A stretch of DNA of 64,000 nt from Aeromonas eucrenophila (GTDB lineage Bacteria > Pseudomonadota > Gammaproteobacteria > Enterobacterales > Aeromonadaceae): positions 595,981 through 659,980 of the forward strand of contig NZ_CDDF01000001.1 of assembly GCF_000819865.1 (NCBI RefSeq). Direction: 5' to 3'. This document shows positions 21,700 through 29,984 of this stretch, piece after piece; within the stretch, counting starts at the first letter, position 1; every line of letters starts with the position of its first letter. The notes beneath the pieces are model-generated. The model did not search any database. It was not told the DNA's origin and was given only the letters and a program-made list of their open reading frames with translations. A program made the translations under genes and the position numbers.

Positions 21700-22305
21700 T
21701 CAGCTCGGTTTCGGCCAACCCAGCCCGAGCTTGCGACCCCCATCGGTCTGCTGCGCCAGCGCGGCAAAGCGCGCACGGGTGCTCTCCAGCACCGCCTGCC
21801 CCTCTTGCCAGCCTTGCGACTGCAGGGCGGCGCAATCGCGCGTCACCGGCAACTGGGCGAGGCGGGTGCCGAGCTGGCTGACACTCTCCAGCAGTATGTC
21901 CTTGTGACGGCTCTCGTAGTCGAACATGGCGGCCACCAGCTTGTCCCACTTCTGCCGCTCGGCGGCGGATGCCTTGGCCTTGTCCATCCAGTTCGGCACC
22001 CGTACCTGGATACGCGCCGTCACACCGCTCTGCTCCAGCTCGCAGCGGGCGGCGGTCGGCCTGGTCTGCAACTGCCAGGAGAGCTGATAACTGGCCCTGC
22101 CGATATGGCCGCCGGCCTGGGCGGCCCCTTGTTTGGCTATCTGGCGCATGACGGCGGCGACATCGGGGCCGGAGACCCGATAAAACTGGAAATCCACCTT
22201 GATGTCGGGGGCTAGTCTGACGCCGGCATAATGGGAAGGCTCGGCCCCGCTTGCGGCGGCGAACATCAAGGCCGCCACCACGCCTGTCTTAGTGAAGAGT
22301 CCCAT
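21700..22305 (-). CDS. DUF922 domain secreted protein
   Basis: This 201-residue protein has a signal peptide (MGLFTKTGVVAALMFAAASGA) and a DUF922-like domain: a beta strand DFQFYRVSG, RASYQLSWQLQ, RCELEQSGVTARIQVRVPNW, and the helix KWDKLVAAMFDYESRHKDILLES. DUF922 proteins are listed as putative Zn-dependent proteases because many carry HExxH in that helix. Here the matching segment is YESRH, so the first metal-ligand His is Tyr and peptidase activity is doubtful. The two Cys residues may form a disulfide in the periplasm. It is monocistronic and divergent from dcuC. Confidence 0.7.
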   Translation of the reverse strand: MGLFTKTGVVAALMFAAASGAEPSHYAGVRLAPDIKVDFQFYRVSGPDVAAVMRQIAKQGAAQAGGHIGRASYQLSWQLQTRPTAARCELEQSGVTARIQVRVPNWMDKAKASAAERQKWDKLVAAMFDYESRHKDILLESVSQLGTRLAQLPVTRDCAALQSQGWQEGQAVLESTRARFAALAQQTDGGRKLGLGWPKPS

Positions 22306-22621
22306 CTTTCCGCAGTCTTGCCCCTTGTGAGTCCCAGCGTGAATTCAATTAAGAATCAATGAATTAATACTCAGGATGGGAGATTAACCGCGATCTTGGG
22401 CGCTGTCACCTGCTGTCGCAGCGCCCCCTGACAAAGCCGCAGGACGGCCCCCCGCTGCAGAGCGTTAAATTTCAAGATGGGGAGGTGGATCAAAGAAAAA
22501 TACTACTTTAGGGCTAATAATCAGCACGATTTTTGTCGGAGCAGGTTGAGACTGGTCAGATCCACCAAGGACCGCTCGCCCCCTGACCCCAACCTTTATC
22601 TCGTACTCAGGAACTTATTCT
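22306..22621. other. Divergent promoter region, DUF922 gene / dcuC
   Basis: These 316 bp hold no convincing gene. The part 22320-22380 is AT-rich and probably carries the DUF922-gene promoter. GGGCGCTG and CAGCGCCC form an inverted repeat near 22398-22426. I looked for FNR and CRP boxes expected for dcuC and found only half sites, such as GGATCAAAG near 22490. Confidence 0.5.
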
Positions 22622-23974
22622 ATGATGGAACTCCTTATTGGCACCCTGGTCACCCTGGCCGTGGGTCGCTACATCTTCAAGGGCTACTCGGCCACCGGGG
22701 TGTTGCTCAGCGGCGGCTTGCTGCTGCTGGCGATCACCGCCCTGATGGGCAAGGCCGTGTTACCCGCCAGCGTCGCCTCCACCGGCCACGTGGCCACCGA
22801 CGTGTTCGAGTACGTGCGCTTCCTGCTGGTGGACCGTGGCGGTGGCCTGGGCATGCTGATCATGGTGCTGTGCGGCTTCGCCGGTTACATGAGCCACATC
22901 GGCGCCAACACCATCTTGGTGAAACTCGCGAGCAAACCGCTTGGCATCATCAAGTCCCCCTACATCCTGCTGGTCGCCGCCTACCTGGTGGCCTGCGCCA
23001 TGTCGCTGGCGGTGAGCTCCGCCACCGGTCTCGGCGTGCTCTTGATGGCGACCCTATTCCCGCTGATGGTCAACATGGGGATCTCCCGCGGCGCGGCGGC
23101 GGCGGTGTGCGCTTCCCCTGCGGCCATCATACTGGCCCCCACCTCGGGAGACGTGGTGATGGCGGCGCAAGCGGCCAACCTGGAGCTCATCGAGTTTGCC
23201 TTCAAACTGACCCTGCCCATCTCGATCGCGGCCATCGCCGCCATGGCGGTGACCCACTTCTTCTGGCAGCGCTATCTGGATCAGAAGTCCGGCGAGCACA
23301 ACGCCCCGGTCGCCCCGAGCGATCTCATCACCGATGCCCCGGCGCTCTACGCCATACTGCCGTTCACCCCCATCATCGGCGTGCTGCTGTTTGACGGCAA
23401 AGTCGGGCCCAAGCTCGACATCGTCACCATCATCGTCATCTGCCTGGTGCTGGCCGCCCTGCTGGAGCTGGTGCGCAAGCGCAACGGTAAAGAGCTGCTG
23501 GACGGTCTGCAGGTGTGCTGGCGCAGCATGGCCGACGCCTTCGCCGGCGTGGTCATGCTGCTGGTGGGTGCCGGGGTCTTCGCCCAGGGGCTGATGGGGC
23601 TCGGCTTCATCGCCAATCTGCTGGATCTCGCCCAGAGCTTCGGCACCGGGGGCGTCGTCATCATGCTGGTGCTGGTGGTCATCACCACCCTGGCGGCCTT
23701 CACCACGGGCTCGGGCAATGCGCCCTTCTATGCCTTCGTGGAGCTGATCCCCCATCTGGCCACCAGTCTCGGCGTCAACCCCGCCTACCTGGTCATCCCC
23801 ATGCTGCAGGCATCCAACCTGGGCCGCACCATCTCCCCAGTATCCGGGGTGGTGGTCGCCTGTGCGGGCATGGGCAACCTGTCGCCGTTCGAGGTGGTCA
23901 AACGCACCTCGGTACCGGTCGCGGTCGGCCTGGTGGTGGTGATCCTCGCCACCCAGATCCTGGTGCCTGCCTGA
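22622..23974 (+). CDS. dcuC: C4-dicarboxylate transporter DcuC
   Basis: DcuC is an inner-membrane carrier that in E. coli exports succinate during fermentation and can exchange C4-dicarboxylates. The 450-residue protein has at least twelve hydrophobic segments and strong similarity to E. coli DcuC: YIFKGYSATGVLLSGG, CGFAGYMSHIGANTILVKLASKPL, SLAVSSATGLGVLLMATLFPLMVN, CASPAAIILAPTSGDVVMAAQA and MLQASNLGRTISPVSGVVVA. AGGA at 22609-22612 supports the ATG at 22622 (a second ATG follows at 22625). It is monocistronic by position. Its anaerobic role fits focA-pflB in the same window, although no FNR box was found. Confidence 0.95.
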   Translation: MMELLIGTLVTLAVGRYIFKGYSATGVLLSGGLLLLAITALMGKAVLPASVASTGHVATDVFEYVRFLLVDRGGGLGMLIMVLCGFAGYMSHIGANTILVKLASKPLGIIKSPYILLVAAYLVACAMSLAVSSATGLGVLLMATLFPLMVNMGISRGAAAAVCASPAAIILAPTSGDVVMAAQAANLELIEFAFKLTLPISIAAIAAMAVTHFFWQRYLDQKSGEHNAPVAPSDLITDAPALYAILPFTPIIGVLLFDGKVGPKLDIVTIIVICLVLAALLELVRKRNGKELLDGLQVCWRSMADAFAGVVMLLVGAGVFAQGLMGLGFIANLLDLAQSFGTGGVVIMLVLVVITTLAAFTTGSGNAPFYAFVELIPHLATSLGVNPAYLVIPMLQASNLGRTISPVSGVVVACAGMGNLSPFEVVKRTSVPVAVGLVVVILATQILVPA

Positions 23975-24074
23975 GTCACGCCTGATCTGTCACTGGCCCG
24001 GCTCCCGCCGGGCTGGTATCTCTCCCCGTGATTGGAGTAGACTCGGTCCTCTTTTGTCTCTAAGGAGGACCGAG

Positions 24075-25721
24075 ATGAGTATTACGGTTCAACTTGCCCA
24101 CTTCAGTGACTGCCACTCCCACTTCGATGGCGCGCCCATGCGCTTCCTCCCCGCCGGGGAGTCCGAGTGGCGCACCCAGTGTGGCGGCTATGCCCGCATC
24201 CTGTCCCGGCTCACCGCCCTGCGCCAGCAAGCCGCAGACGCGGGCCAGACCTGCCTGTTCCTGCACGGCGGTGACACCTTCCAGGGCTCCCTCTATTTCA
24301 ACCGCTTCAAGGGACGGGCCAACGCCGACTTGCTCGGCCTGCTGCGCCCCGATGCCATGGTGATCGGCAATCACGAGTTCGATCTCGGCAACGGCCCCCT
24401 GGTGGAGTTTCTGCGCCAGCTCGACTTTCCGGTGCTGGCCGCCAACCTCGACAGCAGTCAGGAGCCTACCGACATTGCGTTGCGGCTGCGAGGCCTGCCA
24501 CGGCTCTATGACGCCAGTCGCCCCTGGCACAAGCGCCTCATCGATGGCGTGCCCTTCGCCCTGCTCGGCATCACCCTGCCGCAGATGGCGGCCATCGCGA
24601 GCCCGGATGCCCACACCCATTTTCACGGCATCGAGCAGACCCTCACCGCCGCCCTCAGCGAGATCAAGGCCGAGGGCATCCACCACATCATTTTGTTGAG
24701 CCACCTCGGGCTCGAGCAGGACAAACGCCTGGCCGCCCGTTTCCCCGAGCTCAGCCTCATCGTCGGCGGTCACACCCACAGCCAGCTGGGGGACTTGGCT
24801 CCGCTCGGGCTCGTCAGCGAGGGCAGCTACCCGCTGATGGTCGAGGGAGTCGCCATCCTGCACGCCGCCCACAGCGCGCTCTGCCTCGGGGTCTGCGAAC
24901 TGGAGTTTGACGACAATGGCCGGGTGCAACGCAGCGCCGGCCAACTCGAATGGCTGCCCTGGCAGCCCTGGCCCTTCGCCTCAGAGCCGCCCGCCGGCCT
25001 GCACTTCTGCGAGCCCGCCCCCGCGCTTGAGCAGCATCTGGCCAAACGCTACCGGCCCGAACTCGAGACCATGACCCGGCGCATCGTGACCCGACTCGCC
25101 GGGCCACTGCACCATCAGCGCCTGCCCGATGCGGCCCTGCCCGCTGGCAGCCAGGTGGCGCCACTGGTGGCCCAGGCCATGCTGACCGGCGCCCGCGAGC
25201 AGGTCGGCCAGGTGGATTTCGCGCTGCATAACGCCGGGGGTGTGCGCTGCTCGCTTGAGCCAGGCCCCTTGAGCGAGGCGGACATCGCTGGCCGCCTGCT
25301 GCCCTTTGCCATCCCGCTCACCCTCTATCGGGTGCACGGTCATGAGCTCGCCGAGGCGCTGGAGGGGGCCATCGACAACGCCACCAACAACGGCGTGGTC
25401 GGCAATGGCAGCGGCAGCTTCCCCTACACCGCCGGGGTGCGCTTCTGCTATCAGGCGGACAAGCCCAAGGGACGCCGGATCACCCGTCTCGAATGGGAGG
25501 CGAGCCCGGGGCTGTGGCAAGCAGTCGAGCCGGAGGCCGTCTATCGGGGGGTCTCCAGCGCCTACACCGCCTCCGGCAAGGAGGGCTATACGGCGTTGGC
25601 CCGCACCCTGACCCAGCATAATCAGGAGCTTGGCATCACCCTGGCGGATGCCTTTATCCGCTGGGCCCGCTACCTGCCCGAACTCGCCCCCCTGCCGGCG
25701 CTGGTGGAATATCAGGGCTAG
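24075..25721 (+). CDS. UshA-family metallophosphatase / 5'-nucleotidase without signal peptide
   Basis: The 548-residue protein has a calcineurin-like metallophosphoesterase domain (HFSDCHSHFD, LHGGDTFQGSLYF, IGNHEFDLGNG, LSHLGLEQD, GGHTHS) and a C-terminal 5'-nucleotidase domain (VDFALHNAGGVR, YRVHGHELAEALEGAI, substrate-stacking region TAGVRFCY). Such enzymes hydrolyse nucleotides or UDP-sugars, normally in the periplasm. Here the start at 24075, set by a strong TAAGGAGG, gives MSITVQLAHFSDCH at once, with no signal sequence; the upstream extension (24054) is not hydrophobic either. A cytoplasmic or non-classically exported enzyme is implied. It lies about 100 bp after dcuC, with only a weak hairpin between. 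Confidence 0.88.
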   Translation: MSITVQLAHFSDCHSHFDGAPMRFLPAGESEWRTQCGGYARILSRLTALRQQAADAGQTCLFLHGGDTFQGSLYFNRFKGRANADLLGLLRPDAMVIGNHEFDLGNGPLVEFLRQLDFPVLAANLDSSQEPTDIALRLRGLPRLYDASRPWHKRLIDGVPFALLGITLPQMAAIASPDAHTHFHGIEQTLTAALSEIKAEGIHHIILLSHLGLEQDKRLAARFPELSLIVGGHTHSQLGDLAPLGLVSEGSYPLMVEGVAILHAAHSALCLGVCELEFDDNGRVQRSAGQLEWLPWQPWPFASEPPAGLHFCEPAPALEQHLAKRYRPELETMTRRIVTRLAGPLHHQRLPDAALPAGSQVAPLVAQAMLTGAREQVGQVDFALHNAGGVRCSLEPGPLSEADIAGRLLPFAIPLTLYRVHGHELAEALEGAIDNATNNGVVGNGSGSFPYTAGVRFCYQADKPKGRRITRLEWEASPGLWQAVEPEAVYRGVSSAYTASGKEGYTALARTLTQHNQELGITLADAFIRWARYLPELAPLPALVEYQG

Positions 25722-25750
25722 GCCATTGCCCCTGGTGACTGGTATCAGCG

Positions 25751-25782
25751 AAGGCCCTTTCCCCTTGCGGGGGAAGGGCCTT
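25751..25782 (+). terminator. Hairpin after the 5'-nucleotidase gene
   Basis: AAGGCCCTT(T)CCCC pairs with GGGGAAGGGCCTT around TTGCG, with one bulged T. Only two U residues follow, so termination may be partial. Confidence 0.55.
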
Positions 25783-25942
25783 AACCCACGAGACGACACC
25801 AGCCACGATGGCAGTCAAAACATCCACCATACTGCGATTTACCAGCAGATGAGAGAGACTAGATAGAGCATCACCAACATAAAACGACGCTCATTTAAGT
25901 GCATCGATATTTTTCACTCCCAAAATGCATGGAAAATGAGCA

Positions 25943-26086
25943 CCTCGGCAACACTGGGCCCCGCTTTTCGTCTCCCCGTGAGGGACTGAAAACGATACTT
26001 TTATAAATTATTTCAAGCACATCCCCCCACCCCATTGCATAGAGCTGCTAGCCTCGGCAAGATAGGCCCCGCTTTTCGTTTCTCCC
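25943..26086. repeat. Two ~34-bp direct repeats before the GT-C gene
   Basis: 25943-25976 and 26052-26086 share CCTCGGCAA...GGCCCCGCTTTTCGT followed by TCTCCC, differing by a few bases. They are 109 bp apart in a 382-bp gap (25722-26103) that otherwise holds a hairpin at 25751-25782 and AT-rich DNA but no gene. The second copy ends about 18 bp before the start codon of the next gene. Confidence 0.6.
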
Positions 26087-26103
26087 GCAGCCACAGGTCA
26101 TCC

Positions 26104-27747
26104 ATGAATAACAGCATCCGTTTTACCCCACAACGCCACAATCCGGGGCTCAAACCACTGGTTGTCCTGCTCACCGCCCTGATGGCACTGCTGTTTTGCC
26201 TGCGCAACCCGCTGTTTCATGGCATGGCGCCGGGCTTCGATGCTTCGTTGTTCGCGGTCATGGGCAAGATGTGGAGCGAAGGCGGCGTGCTCTATCGAGA
26301 CATGATCGACATCAAGGGTCCGATGATCTTCGCCCTCGATGCGCTCGGCTACGGGATGGGTGGCTTCTTCGGGATCTGGCTGCTGGAGTGGGTGCTGTGC
26401 TGGCTGGGTCTGCTCGCCAGCTGGCAGGCCTTTGCCCAGCTCGGCCTCTCCCTGCGGGCGCGGCTCGGCAGCATGCTGGCGCTGCTGGCGCTCTATGGCA
26501 CCCGCTATTACTACGGCAACATGACCGAGGACTGGACCTTCTATCTGGCCCTCCTCGCCCAGTGGGCCTTCATTACCCTGCTGCTGGACAAGCGCTTCAG
26601 CTGGGGACCGGCGCTGGTGGCGGCCATCACCTTCGCCATCGTCGCCTGGATGCGCACCAACAACGGCGCCTTCTGGGGAGCATGGTATCTGGTGCTGTTC
26701 TGCCACTGGTGCCTGCGCGAGCAGTGGCGCTGCGCCTTTGGCCTGCTCCTCTCCAGCCTGCTGGGGTTGGCGCTGGTCGGCGGCCCGTTGTTTGCCTACT
26801 TCCAGCACCATGGTCTGCTGGCCGAGTTCCAGTATTACGCCTTCGGCATCTTCTTCGAGGGCAGCTACGGCAACGGCTTCTCCCCCGAGGTGGGCGCCGT
26901 CGGCCTGCTGCGCACCGGCCTCGTCATGCTGCTGCCCGCCTTCATCGTGCTGATGCTGACCAGGCGGCAGGAGTGGCACCTGCCCGTTCTGTGCGCCACC
27001 CTGCTCGGGGTGCTGTTTACCCTGATCGCCAACTCGGTCTCCGGCCATGTGTTCGATCACTACGACGTGCTCTATCTGCAGCTCGGCCTGCTGCCGCTCG
27101 CCTGCCTGCTGGATCGCAGCGAGCAGCAGACCGATGCCCTCGGCCTGCTCTGCATCTCGCTGGTGGTGCTGACGGCCAGCTGGCTGCTGGCCCAACAGCT
27201 CGGCTACGGCTGGAGCACCAAGGAGTGGTCGCTGGAACGGGTGCGTGAAGTGCTCGGCAATAGCCTGCTGTGGGCCCTGCCGGTACTGATCCTGGTGCCC
27301 CTGTGGCGCGCCTGGGATGTGCGCAGCGCCACCCCTTGGCTCGCCTCGCTGGCCATGCTGGCCCTGCTGCTCAACAATGCCTGGGAGGGAACTCTCAAGG
27401 GCAAGCCGTTCAACCCGCCGGCCCAGGTGCGGGTCGACAGGATCAAGGCCGAGACCAGCCCGACCGACAAGATCTGGGTCGACGGCATCCAGCCGCAGTA
27501 CTACCTGTGGACCGATCGCCAGCCGGCGTCCGCCTACCTGTTCTTTGCCAACGTCAACCCGCCCTACGACGTGCGTGAACGTGTGCTGGCCGATCTCAAA
27601 CGCCAGAACCCCAAGTTCATCATCGCCAAGCCGGAGCGGATCGCGGCCGAGCTGAAAAAGCCGAGCTCCCCCTCCAGCCTCGCCTTCTATCAATACCTGA
27701 CGGAGCGCTATGAGGAGGTTGATCCCGGCCTCTATCGCCGTCGCTGA
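26104..27747 (+). CDS. Polytopic membrane protein, GT-C glycosyltransferase-like
   Basis: The ATG at 26104 gives 547 residues with about eleven hydrophobic segments from residue 18 to about 435, followed by a soluble C-terminal domain of about 110 residues (VRVDRIKAETSPTDKIWVDG...). Early in the protein, FDASLFAVMGKMWSEGGVLYRDMIDIKGPMIF resembles the first-loop acidic motif of GT-C enzymes (PMT/ArnT/Wzy-type), which use polyprenyl-linked sugar donors. A role in adding a sugar to a lipid or protein in the periplasm is a reasonable inference, but acceptor and donor are unknown. It is followed by its own terminator and has no polysaccharide cluster around it. Confidence 0.65.
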   Translation: MNNSIRFTPQRHNPGLKPLVVLLTALMALLFCLRNPLFHGMAPGFDASLFAVMGKMWSEGGVLYRDMIDIKGPMIFALDALGYGMGGFFGIWLLEWVLCWLGLLASWQAFAQLGLSLRARLGSMLALLALYGTRYYYGNMTEDWTFYLALLAQWAFITLLLDKRFSWGPALVAAITFAIVAWMRTNNGAFWGAWYLVLFCHWCLREQWRCAFGLLLSSLLGLALVGGPLFAYFQHHGLLAEFQYYAFGIFFEGSYGNGFSPEVGAVGLLRTGLVMLLPAFIVLMLTRRQEWHLPVLCATLLGVLFTLIANSVSGHVFDHYDVLYLQLGLLPLACLLDRSEQQTDALGLLCISLVVLTASWLLAQQLGYGWSTKEWSLERVREVLGNSLLWALPVLILVPLWRAWDVRSATPWLASLAMLALLLNNAWEGTLKGKPFNPPAQVRVDRIKAETSPTDKIWVDGIQPQYYLWTDRQPASAYLFFANVNPPYDVRERVLADLKRQNPKFIIAKPERIAAELKKPSSPSSLAFYQYLTERYEEVDPGLYRRR

Positions 27748-27775
27748 ACCACGCATCCCGACTGACAAGCAAGAG

Positions 27776-27808
27776 AGGCCGTCATTGGCAACGATGACGG
27801 CCTTTTTG
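27776..27808 (+). terminator. Terminator of the GT-C gene
   Basis: The stem AGGCCGTCAT / ATGACGGCCT (10 bp, 8-nt loop) is followed by TTTTG. Confidence 0.85.
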
Positions 27809-27894
27809 TCGGTTATGAGAAGACGCCAGCGGTGTTCAAGCGGCCACATCATGACTACAATGGCGCTCTTTTTTCGTGTGGAGGCTGAGAAATC

Positions 27895-28398
27895 ATGGCG
27901 GAACTGACCTATCTGGGCGGCTATCCAGACCCGCTCAAGGCCCAGGTGCAGCAGTTGATTGCGGCGGGCAAGCTCGGCGACATGCTGGCCAAACGCTACC
28001 CCGATACGCACCTCATCCAAAGTGACAAGGCGCTGCTGAGCTATACCATGGAGCTGAAGAACCGCTACCTCAAAAGCTCCTCTCCCCTTTCCAAGGTGAT
28101 CTTCGATGGCAAGATCAACGTGATCAAGGATGCCCTCGGGCTGCACACCTATGTCAGCCGGGTGCAGGGCAACAAGCTCAAGGCCAAGAACGAGATCCGC
28201 ATCGCCGCCCTGTTCAAGGAGGCTCATCCCGCCTTCCTGAAAATGATCGTGGTGCACGAGCTGGCCCATCTCAAAGAGAAGGATCACAACAAGGCCTTCT
28301 ACCAGCTCTGCCAGCATATGGAACCGGACTATCATCAACTGGAGTTCGATCTCAGGCTCTGGCTCACTTGGCGTGACCTTGAGCGCACCAAGGGCTGA
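27895..28398 (+). CDS. YgjP-like zinc metallopeptidase domain protein
   Basis: This 167-residue cytoplasmic protein has the YgjP/DUF45 metallopeptidase core: the zinc motif HELAHLKEKDH (HExxH plus a third His in KDHNKAFYQL) near residues 121-135. The upstream helix-strand part ends in EIRIAALFKEAHPAFLKMIVV. Family members are predicted zinc proteases without a defined substrate. The short form here lacks the N-terminal part of longer relatives but keeps the complete metal site. The DUF2927 gene starts 23 bp later, so the two are probably co-transcribed. Confidence 0.83.
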   Translation: MAELTYLGGYPDPLKAQVQQLIAAGKLGDMLAKRYPDTHLIQSDKALLSYTMELKNRYLKSSSPLSKVIFDGKINVIKDALGLHTYVSRVQGNKLKAKNEIRIAALFKEAHPAFLKMIVVHELAHLKEKDHNKAFYQLCQHMEPDYHQLEFDLRLWLTWRDLERTKG

Positions 28399-28421
28399 GT
28401 CCCCGGTTGCAAGGAGGCAAC

Positions 28422-29234
28422 ATGAATCCAAGACGACACCCTGTGCGGCAAGCTGGTCACCTCGTCTGGATCTGCCGGATGCTGGGCCTGTGGCTGCTCT
28501 CCCTGCCCGTCTTCTCCGCCGAGCGCTGGCAGAGCGATGACTACCTGACTCAGAGCTTCTTCGAGGTCGCCATGAAGCGGGAATACGGCCATGAGCAACA
28601 TGTGCGCTTCTCGCGCTGGCAGACGCCTATTCGCCTCAAACTCATCAACGAATTTGGTGACAAGCCGTTGCAGGCCGAGGTGGTCAGGATCCAGAGCCAG
28701 CACCTGGCCAGGATCACCGGCCAACCGATCAAACTCGTCGACGACAACCCCAATCTCACCCTCATCATGACCCGGCACAAGCAGATGGCAAGCTGGGCCA
28801 GCCGCACCATAGGCCAGGATGGCTCGGTCAAGATCGCCCTCAAGGAGGGGATCTGCCTGGCCAACTTTGCCACCAACACCGCCTATGAAATCACCCGCGC
28901 CACCGTCATCATTCCGGTGGATTACAGCCGAGACAAGGGGCGTTTCCTGGACTGCGTGGTGGAGGAGCTCACCCAGATCATGGGATTGCCCAATGACTCG
29001 GACAAGGTGTTTCCCTCCATCTTCAATGACCACAGCGTCGACAGCTTCCCGACCGGGCTCGACTACGTGCTGCTCAAGCTCGCCTATCACCCGGCTCTGC
29101 ATGCAGGTATGACCGCCGACGAGGTACGCAGCGCCCTGCCCATCGCCATCAAGGCCCTGCGCAGCAACGGCGACATCGCCCAGGCCAACCAGCGGGTACA
29201 ACAAGACAGTCTCAAACAGTGGGCCGGGCTCTGA
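28422..29234 (+). CDS. DUF2927 secreted protein
   Basis: The ATG at 28422 has a strong AAGGAGG 6 nt upstream and gives 270 residues with a signal peptide (LGLWLLSLPVFSAERW). The mature protein fits DUF2927: WQSDDYLTQSFFEVAMKREYG, RWQTPIRLKLI, then ICLANFATNTAYEITRATVIIP and the hallmark DCVVEELTQIMGLPNDSDKVFPSIFND, ending in LDYVLLKLAYHPALHAGM. The EELTQ-GL-ND helix resembles a metalloprotease-like fold, but no function is established. It is probably co-transcribed with the YgjP-like gene just upstream. Confidence 0.82.
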   Translation: MNPRRHPVRQAGHLVWICRMLGLWLLSLPVFSAERWQSDDYLTQSFFEVAMKREYGHEQHVRFSRWQTPIRLKLINEFGDKPLQAEVVRIQSQHLARITGQPIKLVDDNPNLTLIMTRHKQMASWASRTIGQDGSVKIALKEGICLANFATNTAYEITRATVIIPVDYSRDKGRFLDCVVEELTQIMGLPNDSDKVFPSIFNDHSVDSFPTGLDYVLLKLAYHPALHAGMTADEVRSALPIAIKALRSNGDIAQANQRVQQDSLKQWAGL

Positions 29235-29293
29235 ACGGGCCTGCGGTCTTGCCACGCCCTTCGTTCACCCGCTGACACCGGCCTCGCCATCAA

Positions 29294-29324
29294 CAAAAAA
29301 CGCAGCCCTTGGCTGCGTTTTTTG
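29294..29324 (+). terminator. Bidirectional terminator, DUF2927 / dinI-like
   Basis: AAAAAACGCAGCC pairs with GGCTGCGTTTTTT (13 bp, 3-nt loop) between two convergent genes. Confidence 0.93.
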
Positions 29325-29383
29325 TTTGATCCGGATAGCGCCGCATATCCTGGCAGACACTGAAATCCACCGCAGCTATCCCC

Positions 29384-29638
29384 TCAGGCGTCGGCGTTTT
29401 CCGTCTCCGGCATCCAGCTGTCGGAATTCTCCCACACCTCCTGCACCATGGCCTCTGCCCGCTCCCTGTCTTCCTTGCTGGCACGGCTGACCGTCAGCGC
29501 CATGGCGCTGCCCGGCGCGACCCGCACGTGCAAGTCGGGGAACGGCTCGCCCAGTTGCTTGAGCAACTCCTGCCGCAGCGCCTCCATGGTCGGAGTGGGG
29601 ATCTGATGTTTCTTGTCGATGATGATTTCCAGGCGCAT
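29384..29638 (-). CDS. DinI-like SOS protein
   Basis: E. coli DinI modulates RecA filaments during the SOS response. This 84-residue protein has the DinI domain: MRLEIIIDKK, an amphipathic helix (TMEALRQELLKQLGEPFPD), VRVAPGSAMALTVSRASKEDRERAEAMVQEVWENSDSW. I chose the ATG at 29638 because GGAGAG lies 7 nt upstream and because an ATG at 29653 would sit upstream of the likely transcription start. A near-consensus LexA box lies directly in the promoter. The acidic C-terminal helix typical of DinI, thought to mimic DNA, is present. Confidence 0.85.
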   Translation of the reverse strand: MRLEIIIDKKHQIPTPTMEALRQELLKQLGEPFPDLHVRVAPGSAMALTVSRASKEDRERAEAMVQEVWENSDSWMPETENADA

Positions 29639-29660
29639 AGGATAGCTCTCCATGATTTAT

Positions 29661-29680
29661 AACTGTATTTTTATACAGTA
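29661..29680 (-). promoter_or_regulatory. LexA (SOS) box of the dinI-like gene
   Basis: AACTGTATTTTTATACAGTA matches the SOS consensus TACTGTATATATATACAGTA at 18 of 20 positions, with the invariant CTGT-N8-ACAG. It overlaps the likely -10 TATAAA, 23 bp upstream of the start codon. The remaining gap up to 29984 is non-coding and holds the kduI promoter. Confidence 0.93.
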
Positions 29681-29880
29681 AATATGAAAAGTAAAGAGGC
29701 GGCTTGCCAGAACCCAGACCCAAGCCAGCCAAACGCCCGTCACGCCTTCCACCATCAAGACCTGGCCCACCGCCCGGCATCCTGGCCCCAGCGGTGCGCT
29801 TGTCGATTCTGCGGCCATGGCCTAGCTCGATGAGGCAAACTGAAACGACATCGAGAGAAACAGTGCGATACTTGCATCAC

Positions 29881-29925
29881 AAATACGAAACGCTGTTTTG
29901 ATTTTTATTTTTTGTTTGGTAGAAT
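29881..29925 (+). promoter_or_regulatory. kduI promoter with KdgR-like operator
   Basis: Promoter: TTTGAT (29897-29902), 17 bp, TAGAAT (29920-29925). The sequence AAATACGAAACGCTGTTTTGATTT (29881-29904 region) carries GAAAC-N3-GTTTT, close to the KdgR consensus AATGAAAC-ANT-GTTTCATT, and overlaps the -35. Repression by KdgR, relieved by KDG, is the known mode for this regulon. Confidence 0.65.
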
Positions 29926-29984
29926 TGTAGTCACTGAAGACACACCCGCTTGCCAACGCCCGAGGGCTATTACCGAGGTTAATT

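Noticed and set aside
26098..28431. 777-codon open frame on the minus strand opposite the GT-C and YgjP-like genes
   Set aside because: High G+C leaves antisense frames open. The translation is low-complexity, rich in Gln, Gly, His and Glu, while the plus strand has clear families, start signals and a terminator.
29871..29890. CRP site near kduI (TGCGA...TCACA)
   Set aside because: The half sites are 8 bp apart instead of 6, so it does not fit the CRP consensus.
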